A stretch of 5,422 nucleotides of DNA from Acidimicrobiia bacterium (GTDB lineage Bacteria > Actinomycetota > Acidimicrobiia > IMCC26256 > PALSA-555): NCBI GenBank assembly GCA_017853455.1, contig JAFMJM010000175.1, positions 1 through 5,422 of the forward strand, written 5' to 3'. Below, in pieces: positions 1-5,422 of the stretch (its first letter is position 1; the number at the start of each line of letters is the position of its first letter). Position numbers and translations under genes: made by a program. Under the pieces are notes generated by a model. It saw only the letters and a list, made by a program, of their open reading frames with translations. It did no database searches and had not been told where the DNA came from.

Positions 1-65
1 GCACGAGCGAGATCCAGCGCAACATCATCGGCGAGCGGGTCCTGGGCCTGCCCCGGGACCCCTGA
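1..65 (+). CDS. Acyl-CoA dehydrogenase, C-terminal end only (5' end outside window)
   Basis: The window opens inside a gene; after two bases of a split codon it reads TSEIQRNIIGERVLGLPRDP and stops at TGA (63-65). This is the C-terminal signature of acyl-CoA dehydrogenases, where the GTSEIQR stretch contacts FAD and lies just after the loop that carries the catalytic glutamate in MCAD-type enzymes. The GLPRDP ending is common among actinobacterial FadE proteins. Only 20 residues are visible, so substrate range and subfamily cannot be judged. It lies on the + strand, opposite to the other dehydrogenase gene at 1036-2160, with a probable terminator between them, so the two are not in one transcript. 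Recognition of the family is firm; everything else about it is outside the window. Confidence 0.85.
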   Translation, partial: TSEIQRNIIGERVLGLPRDP

Positions 66-118
66 TCCGGAGCCGTCCGGGGTCACCGACCGTCCCCGCC
101 CCTGGTCGCCCCCGGTGC

Positions 119-124
119 TACGGT
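119..124 (+). promoter_or_regulatory. Possible -10 element upstream of the PuuD-like gene
   Basis: TACGGT fits the actinobacterial TAnnnT -10 pattern and would place a transcription start near 131, upstream of the preferred GTG start at 166. No convincing -35 hexamer is visible about 17 bases upstream; that region is C/G-rich. The spacer 66-165 holds nothing else clear apart from a weak 5-bp hairpin (67-71 with 76-80). This is a weak call based on one short hexamer. Confidence 0.22.
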
Positions 125-150
125 CCGGGACGGCAGTCGTGCCCGAGAAC

Positions 151-157
151 GGAAAGG
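151..157 (+). promoter_or_regulatory. Ribosome binding site deciding the PuuD-like start
   Basis: GGAAAGG, running into a G-tract up to 162, is a purine-rich Shine-Dalgarno-like stretch. It lies 8 bases before the GTG at 166. The longer reading frame opening at GTG 115 would place this stretch inside the coding region and has no comparable site ahead of it, so 166 is preferred. Confidence 0.5.
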
Positions 158-165
158 GGGGGCGC

Positions 166-939
166 GTGCATCCGTTGGCTGACGTGCTCGTGATCATCAA
201 GGAGTCCTGGGGACTCGAATTCCTGTTCCGGTGGGCCCACGTTCTCGTGGGCATCGCCTGGATCGGGTTGCTGTACTACTTCAACTTCGTCCAGGTCCCG
301 GCGTTCGCCGAGCTCGACGCCGGCGCCCGCAACCAGGCCACCGACAAGCTCGCCTCCCGGGCGCTGTGGTGGTTCCGCTGGGCGGCCGTGGCGACCGTCG
401 TCTTCGGCGTGTTGATCCTCCTGGTCCAACCGTCGGGCTCCGACACCTGGGGTCGGCTCTTCTACGGCGAGTACTACAAGTCGTTCGCCGGGATCAGCAT
501 CTCGGTCGGCATCCTCCTGGCGCTGACGATGTTCGCCAACGTCTGGCTCGTGATCTGGCCCAACCAGAAGAAGGTCATCGCCAACGCCCGCAACGTCCTC
601 GCCGGCGGCGAGGCCGACCCGGCGGCGGCCGACGCCGGTCGTCGTGCGCTCATGGCCTCCCGCCAGAACGCCATCTTCTCGTTCGCGATGCTGTTCTTCA
701 TGGTCGGGACGAGCCACTTCTTCGCCAGTCTCAGCAGCGGCGAGCCGGGTGGCGAGCGGGGGATCTTCTGGGCCGTGACCATCGTGGTCTGGGCCCTCCT
801 CGAGCTCAACTGCCTCGGCATCATCGGCGGGCGTGGTACCGGCGGCACGAACTGGTTCTACGACAACCACAAGCGGGCGATCGGCACCGGTCTGGTCCTG
901 GTGCTGTTCTGGTACCTGCTCTGGGTCCTGGTCTTCTAG
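166..939 (+). CDS. Urate_ox_N/PuuD-type integral membrane protein without cytochrome c domain
   Basis: The 257-residue product looks like the membrane domain of the PuuD family (Pfam Urate_ox_N), described as a membrane urate-oxidising enzyme in some bacteria. Six hydrophobic segments are visible near residues 19-42, 72-88, 108-131, 169-188, 200-220 and 238-257. Family-like patches are RWAHVLVGIAWIGLLYYFNF (22-41), NVWLVIWPNQKKVI (125-138) and GTSHFF (181-186). His25, His184 and His235 are candidate haem or redox ligands; that role is inferred. Full-length PuuD carries a C-terminal cytochrome c domain, but this protein stops straight after the last helix and has no CxxCH. It may pass electrons to a separate partner or may not act on urate at all. 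No purine-degradation gene lies nearby. The start was chosen for the purine-rich site at 151-157; GTG at 115, 184 or 190 remain possible. The gene is probably monocistronic, ending before the hairpin at 963. Family confidence is good; function confidence is low. Confidence 0.8.
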   Translation: MHPLADVLVIIKESWGLEFLFRWAHVLVGIAWIGLLYYFNFVQVPAFAELDAGARNQATDKLASRALWWFRWAAVATVVFGVLILLVQPSGSDTWGRLFYGEYYKSFAGISISVGILLALTMFANVWLVIWPNQKKVIANARNVLAGGEADPAAADAGRRALMASRQNAIFSFAMLFFMVGTSHFFASLSSGEPGGERGIFWAVTIVVWALLELNCLGIIGGRGTGGTNWFYDNHKRAIGTGLVLVLFWYLLWVLVF

Positions 940-962
940 GCCTCCACCGGAATCGAACGTCG

Positions 963-992
963 AACGGCCCCTCCGGGAACGGAGGGGCCGTT
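963..992. terminator. Probable bidirectional terminator between convergent genes
   Basis: A perfect 13-bp stem (AACGGCCCCTCCG at 963-975 with its complement at 980-992) closes a GGAA loop, which fits the stable GNRA class. It lies 23 bases after the stop of the PuuD-like gene and 43 bases before the stop of the convergent acyl-CoA dehydrogenase gene. The stem starts with AA and ends with TT on either strand, giving a very short U run in both directions. A long U-tract is absent, as is common in high-GC actinobacteria. The position between two converging stops supports use by both transcripts. Confidence 0.8.
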
Positions 993-1035
993 TCGCGTGG
1001 TGGGTCGGGCCGACGGGGCCCGGTCGGGCATCGGG

Positions 1036-2160
1036 TCAGAGGCCGAGCGCCCGGGCGACCCGCTCGCGGTGCTCGCCGGGTCCACCGAAGAAGAGCGTGT
1101 CGGACTTGGCCCGCCGCACGTAGAGGTGCATGTCGTGCTCCCACGTGTAGCCGATGCCACCGTGGAGCTGGATGCCCTCCTTGCTCATGGTCTTCTCGCA
1201 GTCGGCCGACGCCACCTTGGCCGACGAGGTGGCCAACTCGCGGCGGGCGTCGTCCTCGGCGAGGGTGAGCGCCGCGAAGTACGAGGTGGCCCGGGCCTTC
1301 TCGAGGGCGATGACCATGTCGGCGAACTTGTGCTTGACCGCCTGGAACGACCCGATCGGCACGCCGAACTGCTCGCGCTGCTTGGCGTAGTCGAGGGTGA
1401 TGTCGAAGATCGTCTGGCAGGTGCCCACGCTCTCCATCGCCACGCCGGCGGCGGCGTGGTGGACGACCCGTGCCATCCCGAGGGTGGTGACGGTGCCGGG
1501 GGTGCCGAGCACCCGGTCGGCGGGCACGGCGACGCCGTCGAGGACGATCCGGGCCAGGGGCCGGGTCTTGTCGAACGGGGTGATGGGCTCGACCACGAGG
1601 TCGTCGCGGGCGACGACGCAGGCGGCCAGCGCGTCGTCGTCGCCGCCGGCGAGGCGGGCCACCACGACGATCTCGTCGGCCTCGGTGGCGTTGGCGACGT
1701 AGACCTTCTCGCCGTCGAGGACGACGCCGTCACCGGTCTCGGTGGCGGTGGTCGTCAGGCCGCGCAGCGACAGCCCGCCGGTCGGCTCGAAGAGGGCGAG
1801 GGTGCCCGGGCTGCCCTCGGCGACCGCCCCGGCGAACCGGGCGCGCTGCTCGGGGCTGCCGAGCTCGAGGACGGCCGGCAGGAACTGGGTCGTCGTGGCC
1901 AGGAACGGACCGGGGGCCACGACGCGCCCCATCTCCTCGAGGACGAGGGCCAGCTCGACCGGGCCGAGACCGATGCCGCCGTACTCCTCGGGGACGGTCA
2001 GCGCCGGCCAGCCGAGCTCGACCATCTTCTCCCACAGGGGGAGGCTCGACGTGCCGTCCTCGGTGATCTCGCGCACGAGGGTCATCGGGCACTCGCCGGC
2101 GAGCATCGTGCGCACGCCGTCGCGGAGTTCTTCCTGGTCGGAGGTGAGATCGAGTTCCAC
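1036..2160 (-). CDS. Acyl-CoA dehydrogenase-like protein lacking the usual catalytic glutamate (FadE type)
   Basis: The 374-residue product has the full acyl-CoA dehydrogenase fold: N-terminal helical domain (about 1-115, with VPEEYGGIGLG at 56-66), middle beta domain (about 120-215) and C-terminal FAD-binding helices (about 225-374, with YAKQREQFG at 258-266 and QLHGGIGYTWEHD at 331-343). The family oxidises acyl-CoA to 2-enoyl-CoA and passes electrons to ETF. Two canonical sites are changed. The middle-domain TEPxAGSD motif reads FEPTGGLSL (124-132), and the segment that is IYEGT in MCAD reads LFFGG (356-360), so Phe358 takes the place of the catalytic Glu. By hand alignment, the alternative helix-G position used by IVD and LCAD is Ala. 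This pattern fits the non-catalytic partner in actinobacterial alpha2-beta2 dehydrogenases of steroid side-chain degradation, but no partner gene is visible. The GTG start has AGGTAGGG (2170-2177 on the complementary strand) 9 bases upstream. It is the last gene of the - strand cluster, 27 bases after the ligase stop. Confidence 0.9.
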   Translation of the reverse strand: MELDLTSDQEELRDGVRTMLAGECPMTLVREITEDGTSSLPLWEKMVELGWPALTVPEEYGGIGLGPVELALVLEEMGRVVAPGPFLATTTQFLPAVLELGSPEQRARFAGAVAEGSPGTLALFEPTGGLSLRGLTTTATETGDGVVLDGEKVYVANATEADEIVVVARLAGGDDDALAACVVARDDLVVEPITPFDKTRPLARIVLDGVAVPADRVLGTPGTVTTLGMARVVHHAAAGVAMESVGTCQTIFDITLDYAKQREQFGVPIGSFQAVKHKFADMVIALEKARATSYFAALTLAEDDARRELATSSAKVASADCEKTMSKEGIQLHGGIGYTWEHDMHLYVRRAKSDTLFFGGPGEHRERVARALGL

Positions 2161-2169
2161 GAGCGCGAA

Positions 2170-2177
2170 CCCTACCT
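2170..2177 (-). promoter_or_regulatory. Ribosome binding site of the acyl-CoA dehydrogenase-like gene
   Basis: Read on the - strand this is AGGTAGGG, with 9 bases between it and the GTG start codon (2158-2160). It lies in the 27-base gap after the ligase stop codon and supports the GTG start over internal alternatives. Confidence 0.5.
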
Positions 2178-2187
2178 GACGGACGCG

Positions 2188-3714
2188 TCAGCGCGATCCG
2201 TCGGGGCGGTGGTCGAGGAGGTCGTCGGGGCGGGCCGGATCGACCAGCCGGGCCAGGGCCCGCCGGTCGATCTTCTCGGCGGTGGTGAGCGGCAGGGCGT
2301 CGACCAACACGAGCGCTTCGGGCAGCTTGTGGGTCGCGAGCCGGTCCGCACCGAATGTCCGCAGGTCGTCGAGGGTCGGAGGTGCGCCGGGGTCACGGGC
2401 CACCACGCACGCCACGCCGATCTCGCCCATCAGCGGGTCGGGTCGGGTCGCCACGGCGACCGCCGCCACGCCCGGGGCGTCGGAGAGGGCGGCCTCGACC
2501 TCGACCGGGTAGACGTTGTAGCCCCCGCGGACGTACATCTCCTTGGAGCGGCCCACGAGGTGGAGACGGCCCCGGTCGTCGACCCAGCCGAGGTCGCCGG
2601 TGCGCACGTGTCCGTCGGGGGTGAACGCCGCCTTCGTGGCCTCGGGGTCGCGCCAGTAGCCGGACATCTGGGCGGGGGACCGCAGACAGACCGCCCCCAC
2701 CTCCCCGGTGGGCACCGGACGGTCGTGGTCGTCGAGCACGGCGAGGTCGACCCCGGGCAGCGGCCGCCCGACGCTCTCGACCGCATCGGCCGGCGGGTCG
2801 TCGATGGCGGTGCCGAGCCCGATGCCGGCCTCGGTGCAGGAGTAGCGGGTGATCAACGGCGCCCCGAACCGGGCCCGGGCCTCGTCGGCGAGCCCCGGGG
2901 TGACCGGGGCGCCGCCGACGACGATCGAGCGGACCGACGTGAGGTCGAAGGCGTCGAAGTCGGGGTCCCGGAGCATCAGGGCGATCTGGGTCGGGACCCC
3001 GCCGACGCTGCTCATGCGCTCGCGCTCGACCAGCTCGAGGGTCGCTCGGGGGCTCCAGCGCTCCATCATGAACTGGGTGCCGCCCCGGCGGACGTTGCCC
3101 GCCATCTTCGTCATGAAGCCGAGGGTGGCGCACGACGTGCCGTTGAAGGTGCGGCCGCCGACACCCCAGACCGGCACGTCCGTGTCGGCGATGAACTGCA
3201 GTTGTCGTTCGCCGTAGACGGCGCCGCGGGGTGCGCCGGTCGTCCCCGACGTGAAGATCACCGCGATCGGACGGTCCGGGTCGGGGGGAAGCGGACCGGG
3301 CGCGGCGTCGGGGTCGCCCCGCAGGTCGCGCAGACAGTCGTCGGGGGTGTCGGCGGTGGCGACCTCGACGACGGGCGCCGCCGTCCCGCCGCGGCCCGGG
3401 GCGGCGACCACCAGGCGCGGACCGGCCAGCTCGAGCACCCGGTCCCGCTCGGGCCCGGCGAGCTTCTCGTTGACCCCGGCCGTGACGGCGCCGACCTTGG
3501 CGATGGCGACGTAGCACAGCAGGTATTCGACGCCGGGTGGGAGCACCAGGCTCACGACGTCACCGGGACCGACGCCGCGCGCCGTCAATCCGGCCGCCAC
3601 CGCGTCGGAGAGGCGGTCGAGGTCGGTGAAGGTGAGCGGCCACCCCCGCGGGGTGACGTAGGCGACGCCGTCGGAGAACCGGCGGGCGGCCTCGCGGATC
3701 GTCCCGGGGATCAT
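2188..3714 (-). CDS. AMP-forming acyl-CoA ligase (FadD type, about 500 residues)
   Basis: The 508-residue product belongs to the ANL superfamily and would activate a carboxylic acid with ATP to an acyl-AMP and then to its CoA thioester in the cytosol. Core motifs appear in order: phosphate loop TSGTTGAPRG (155-164), adenine-site VVGGAP (265-270), YSCTEAG (291-297) with Glu295, RTGDLGWVDD (371-380) with ribose-binding Asp374, hinge GRSKEM (388-393) followed by VRGGYNVYPVEVE (395-407), and C-terminal TTAEKIDRRAL (477-487) with the probable catalytic Lys481. Arg163 replaces the usual phosphate-loop lysine and Glu480 replaces the usual Gly before the catalytic Lys; other key residues are intact, so activity is likely. 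The length matches short FadD proteins such as those in actinobacterial steroid catabolism, but other acids are equally possible. The ATG at 3714 has only a weak GGGTGG ahead of it. The reading frame stays open further upstream, without a better start, through the 49-base gap after the crotonase stop. Confidence 0.92.
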   Translation of the reverse strand: MIPGTIREAARRFSDGVAYVTPRGWPLTFTDLDRLSDAVAAGLTARGVGPGDVVSLVLPPGVEYLLCYVAIAKVGAVTAGVNEKLAGPERDRVLELAGPRLVVAAPGRGGTAAPVVEVATADTPDDCLRDLRGDPDAAPGPLPPDPDRPIAVIFTSGTTGAPRGAVYGERQLQFIADTDVPVWGVGGRTFNGTSCATLGFMTKMAGNVRRGGTQFMMERWSPRATLELVERERMSSVGGVPTQIALMLRDPDFDAFDLTSVRSIVVGGAPVTPGLADEARARFGAPLITRYSCTEAGIGLGTAIDDPPADAVESVGRPLPGVDLAVLDDHDRPVPTGEVGAVCLRSPAQMSGYWRDPEATKAAFTPDGHVRTGDLGWVDDRGRLHLVGRSKEMYVRGGYNVYPVEVEAALSDAPGVAAVAVATRPDPLMGEIGVACVVARDPGAPPTLDDLRTFGADRLATHKLPEALVLVDALPLTTAEKIDRRALARLVDPARPDDLLDHRPDGSR

Positions 3715-3763
3715 CCGGCCACCCGATCGACGGGCGTCGACCGCGGAGCGGGGAGCCGACGGC

Positions 3764-4597
3764 TCAGCGGGCGCGCCACTCGATGCGGGTGCCCGACTCG
3801 AAGAGCTTCTGGCCCTCGGCGATGGAGTCGTCGCTGGTGCCGAGCCCGACGTAGGCGTAGCCGAGGCGGGCGGCGGCGCGACTGCCGAACTCGCGCGCGC
3901 CCCAGATGGCCCGGACGGTGCCCTCGATGGCGAGCTTGGGCTGGGAGGCGATGGCCTCGGCGCAGAACCGGGCGGCCTCGAGCAGCTGGTCCCCGGGCAC
4001 CACCTGGGTGACCATGCCGATCTCGTAGGCCCGCTGGGCGGTGACCCGCTCGTAGTTGCCCATCAACGACATGCGCATGATCTCGGGGAACGGCGTGATG
4101 CCGGACATGTGGATGGGCTCGAACGACGCCGTCATGCCGTAGGTGACGTGCGGGTCGAAGAAGGTCGCGTGCTCGGCGGCGATGATGAACTCGGTCTCAC
4201 CGAGCATGTAGAACGCACCACCGCAGGCCATGCCGTTGACGGCGCCGATGATCGGCTTCCAGAGGTCGCAGCTCTTCGGGCCGAGGTTGTCGCCGGGGTC
4301 GTTGAAGTGGAACGGCGTACCGCCGTGCGAACCCACGATCGAGTAGTCGGTCGACTCGCCCTCGTCGCCGCCCATCTGCTCCATGCGGTCGATGCCGGTG
4401 CAGAACGCCTTCTCGCCGGCACCGGTCAGCACGACGCAGCGCACGTCCTCGTTGAAGCGCAGGCTGCGCCAGATGGTGCGCATCTCGCGCTGCATCTGGT
4501 GGTTGAAGGCGTTGTGCCGCTCGGGCCGGTTGAGGGTGATCCAGGCGACGCCGTTTCGCTCGTCGTAGAGGACGGTCTCGTACTCGTGGCTGGCCAT
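3764..4597 (-). CDS. Crotonase-fold (enoyl-CoA hydratase/isomerase family) protein lacking hydratase glutamates
   Basis: The 277-residue product is a full-length crotonase-family protein. Visible landmarks are VAWITLNRPERHNAFNHQM (17-35), the first oxyanion-hole strand AFCTGIDRMEQM (64-75) and the CoA/second oxyanion segment AVNGMACGGAF (119-129). The family stabilises thioester enolates and includes hydratases, isomerases, hydrolases and C-C lyases. Hand alignment to rat crotonase puts Tyr130 and His150 (in FFDPHVTYGM) where the two catalytic glutamates of true hydratases lie. A plain hydratase reaction is therefore doubtful unless other residues take over. A Gly/Asp-rich insert at about 76-110 (ending DNLGPKSC) lengthens the loop between the two oxyanion strands. 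The ATG is well placed, 5 bases after AGGAG. The gene lies between the SDR (52-base gap) and the ligase (49-base gap), so it very likely acts on the same CoA thioesters. Confidence 0.9.
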   Translation of the reverse strand: MASHEYETVLYDERNGVAWITLNRPERHNAFNHQMQREMRTIWRSLRFNEDVRCVVLTGAGEKAFCTGIDRMEQMGGDEGESTDYSIVGSHGGTPFHFNDPGDNLGPKSCDLWKPIIGAVNGMACGGAFYMLGETEFIIAAEHATFFDPHVTYGMTASFEPIHMSGITPFPEIMRMSLMGNYERVTAQRAYEIGMVTQVVPGDQLLEAARFCAEAIASQPKLAIEGTVRAIWGAREFGSRAAARLGYAYVGLGTSDDSIAEGQKLFESGTRIEWRAR

Positions 4598-4602
4598 TGC
4601 TG

Positions 4603-4607
4603 CTCCT
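4603..4607 (-). promoter_or_regulatory. Ribosome binding site of the crotonase-family gene
   Basis: On the - strand this reads AGGAG with a 5-base spacer (CAGCA) before ATG at 4595-4597. It is the clearest Shine-Dalgarno match in the window and fixes the start of this gene. Confidence 0.7.
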
Positions 4608-4649
4608 GATGGGGGTCGACGAACGGGGGCGGTCGGGCGGCCGGGCCGC

Positions 4650-5422
4650 TCAGCCGATCCCGAGCCGGGCGATGCCGGGGTTGACGGTGCCGAACACGAA
4701 CTTGTTGAGCGTCGGACCGATCTCGGCCGGGTCCCACTGCGTGGGGTTCCCCTCCTTGTCCTTGGAGAGGAACTGCTCGCCGAGCTCCCAGGGCTTGTAG
4801 ATGGCGAGCGAGTTGCCGACCACCCGCAGGACCTGACCGGTGACCGGGATCGACTCGTCGGAAGCGAGCCACACCACGCCGGGCGCCGAGTTGCCCGGGT
4901 TCATGCGGTCGAACTCCTCGTACTCGTCGGGGTGGCGCACCACGACGTCGGCGTTGGCCGCCCCGACCATTCGGGTGAACCCGCCCGGGCCGATGCAGTT
5001 CGCCCGCACGCCGTAGCGGACGAGCTCGAGGCTGGCGATGATCGTCATGGCCGCGATGCCGGCCTTGGCGGCCCCGTAGTTGGCCTGGCTCGCCTGGCCC
5101 TGGAGACCGGCGCTCGAGACGGTGTTGATGATCGAGGCCCGGGGCTGGCGCCCCTCCTTCGACTCGTTGCGCCAGTACTCGGAGGCGTGGCGCATGGTGT
5201 TGAACGTGCCCTTGAGGTGCACGCGGATCACGGCGTCGAACTCGTCCTCGCCCATCGAGAAGATCATGCGGTCGCGCAGGATGCCGGCGTTGTTCACGAG
5301 CACGTCGAGGCGGCCCCACTCGTCGATGGCCGACTGCACGATGCGCCGGGCGCCCTCGAAGTCGCTGACGTCGTCGCCGTTGACGATGGCCTCGCCGCCG
5401 CGGCTGCGGATGACCTCGACCA
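4650..5422 (-). CDS. SDR-family dehydrogenase, MFE-2/17-beta-HSD4-like (N-terminus outside window)
   Basis: The frame stays open to the window edge; 256 complete codons are visible, with the first full codon at 5418-5420. A GTG at 5337-5339 is an internal valine and not the start, because the residues upstream read as normal SDR sequence. Numbering visible residues from 1: DDVSD (16-20) is the acidic patch after the fourth strand region, NNAGILRDRM (43-52) is the cofactor-supporting loop, and Ser102, Tyr115 and Lys119 (YGAAK) form the catalytic set. The Rossmann TGxxxGIG loop should lie beyond 5422. NAGILRDR followed by VHLKGTF, with His68 where most SDRs have Asn, matches the (3R)-hydroxyacyl-CoA dehydrogenase part of peroxisomal MFE-2 and actinobacterial relatives. 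The likely reaction is NAD(P)-dependent oxidation of a hydroxyacyl-CoA to the ketone. A tail of about 45 residues after VTGQVLRV (193-200) exceeds a minimal SDR. It is the first visible gene of the cluster, 52 bases before the crotonase-family gene. Confidence 0.9.
   Translation of the reverse strand, partial: VEVIRSRGGEAIVNGDDVSDFEGARRIVQSAIDEWGRLDVLVNNAGILRDRMIFSMGEDEFDAVIRVHLKGTFNTMRHASEYWRNESKEGRQPRASIINTVSSAGLQGQASQANYGAAKAGIAAMTIIASLELVRYGVRANCIGPGGFTRMVGAANADVVVRHPDEYEEFDRMNPGNSAPGVVWLASDESIPVTGQVLRVVGNSLAIYKPWELGEQFLSKDKEGNPTQWDPAEIGPTLNKFVFGTVNPGIARLGIG

Noticed and set aside
67..80. CCGGA/TCCGG hairpin right after the stop at 63-65, as a terminator for the first gene
   Set aside because: The stem is only 5 bp with no following T run; such short stems arise often by chance in GC-rich sequence.
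90..133. Inverted repeat CCGTCCC/GGGACGG around the possible promoter of the PuuD-like gene, as an operator
   Set aside because: The arms are 7 bp with a 30-base gap in very GC-rich sequence and show no further symmetry, so chance is the simpler explanation.
118..870. A 250-codon open frame on the - strand opposite the PuuD-like gene
   Set aside because: Its composition is Glu/Asp/Gly/Arg-rich with no hydrophobic core or motif, and the + strand frame there has clear membrane segments and family patches.
231..1268. A 345-codon + strand frame running from the PuuD-like gene across the terminator
   Set aside because: It is Arg/Pro-rich, crosses the hairpin and enters the opposite-strand dehydrogenase gene; it is a frame shadow.
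2393..3517. A 374-codon - strand frame inside the ligase gene
   Set aside because: It is an Arg/Gly-rich out-of-frame reading of the ligase, which itself carries all ANL motifs in the main frame.
3727..3740. TCGAC/GTCGA inverted repeat in the gap between the crotonase and ligase genes
   Set aside because: The arms are 5 bp and rich in CG/GA; no known operator pattern fits and there is no sign of a promoter at this internal gap.
997..4011. A 1004-codon open frame on the + strand, opposite the operon
   Set aside because: It lies antisense to three well-recognised genes, is full of Gly/Arg/Asp/Val-rich low-complexity sequence with no domain, and is what high-GC codon bias gives on the opposite strand.
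1..5422. Search for mobile elements, CRISPR repeats, tRNA/rRNA, phage or defence genes
   Set aside because: No direct-repeat arrays, transposase or integrase motifs, or RNA gene signatures were seen by eye; composition looks uniform and coding density is high.

Overview
This is a GC-rich (clearly above 65% by eye) bacterial chromosome segment with strong G/C third-codon bias and GTG starts. The gene content is typical of an actinobacterium: parallel FadE, FadD, EchA and SDR acyl-CoA catabolism genes. An Acidimicrobiia-like or mycobacteria-like soil or marine actinobacterium is a reasonable guess, but this is inferred from style and protein motifs and is not proved.

Layout. Positions 1-65 (+) hold the last codons of an acyl-CoA dehydrogenase with the usual C-terminal signature. 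A roughly 100-base spacer follows, then a + strand gene (166-939) for a six-helix membrane protein of the Urate_ox_N/PuuD type, without the C-terminal cytochrome c domain of full-length PuuD. A perfect 13-bp stem with a GGAA loop (963-992) separates it from the converging - strand genes and probably ends transcription from both sides.

The rest (1036-5422) is one - strand gene cluster, read right to left: an SDR dehydrogenase resembling the (3R)-hydroxyacyl-CoA dehydrogenase part of MFE-2 (4650-5422, N-terminus outside the window), a crotonase-fold protein (3764-4597), an AMP-forming acyl-CoA ligase of about 500 residues (2188-3714) and an acyl-CoA dehydrogenase-like protein (1036-2160). Gaps are 52, 49 and 27 bases, so they are probably one operon. 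Together they cover activation of a carboxylic acid to its CoA thioester, alpha-beta dehydrogenation, a crotonase step and oxidation of a hydroxyacyl-CoA. No thiolase is seen. The set resembles actinobacterial routes for unusual or branched acids, such as steroid side chains, but the substrate cannot be read from the sequence.

The points most worth a second look are two members that lack canonical catalytic residues. The dehydrogenase has Phe-Phe where the catalytic Tyr-Glu normally lies, and the crotonase has Tyr and His where the two hydratase glutamates normally lie. Nothing indicates a mobile element, CRISPR array, RNA gene, defence system or phage. Overall this is an ordinary catabolic region with a few enzymatic oddities.
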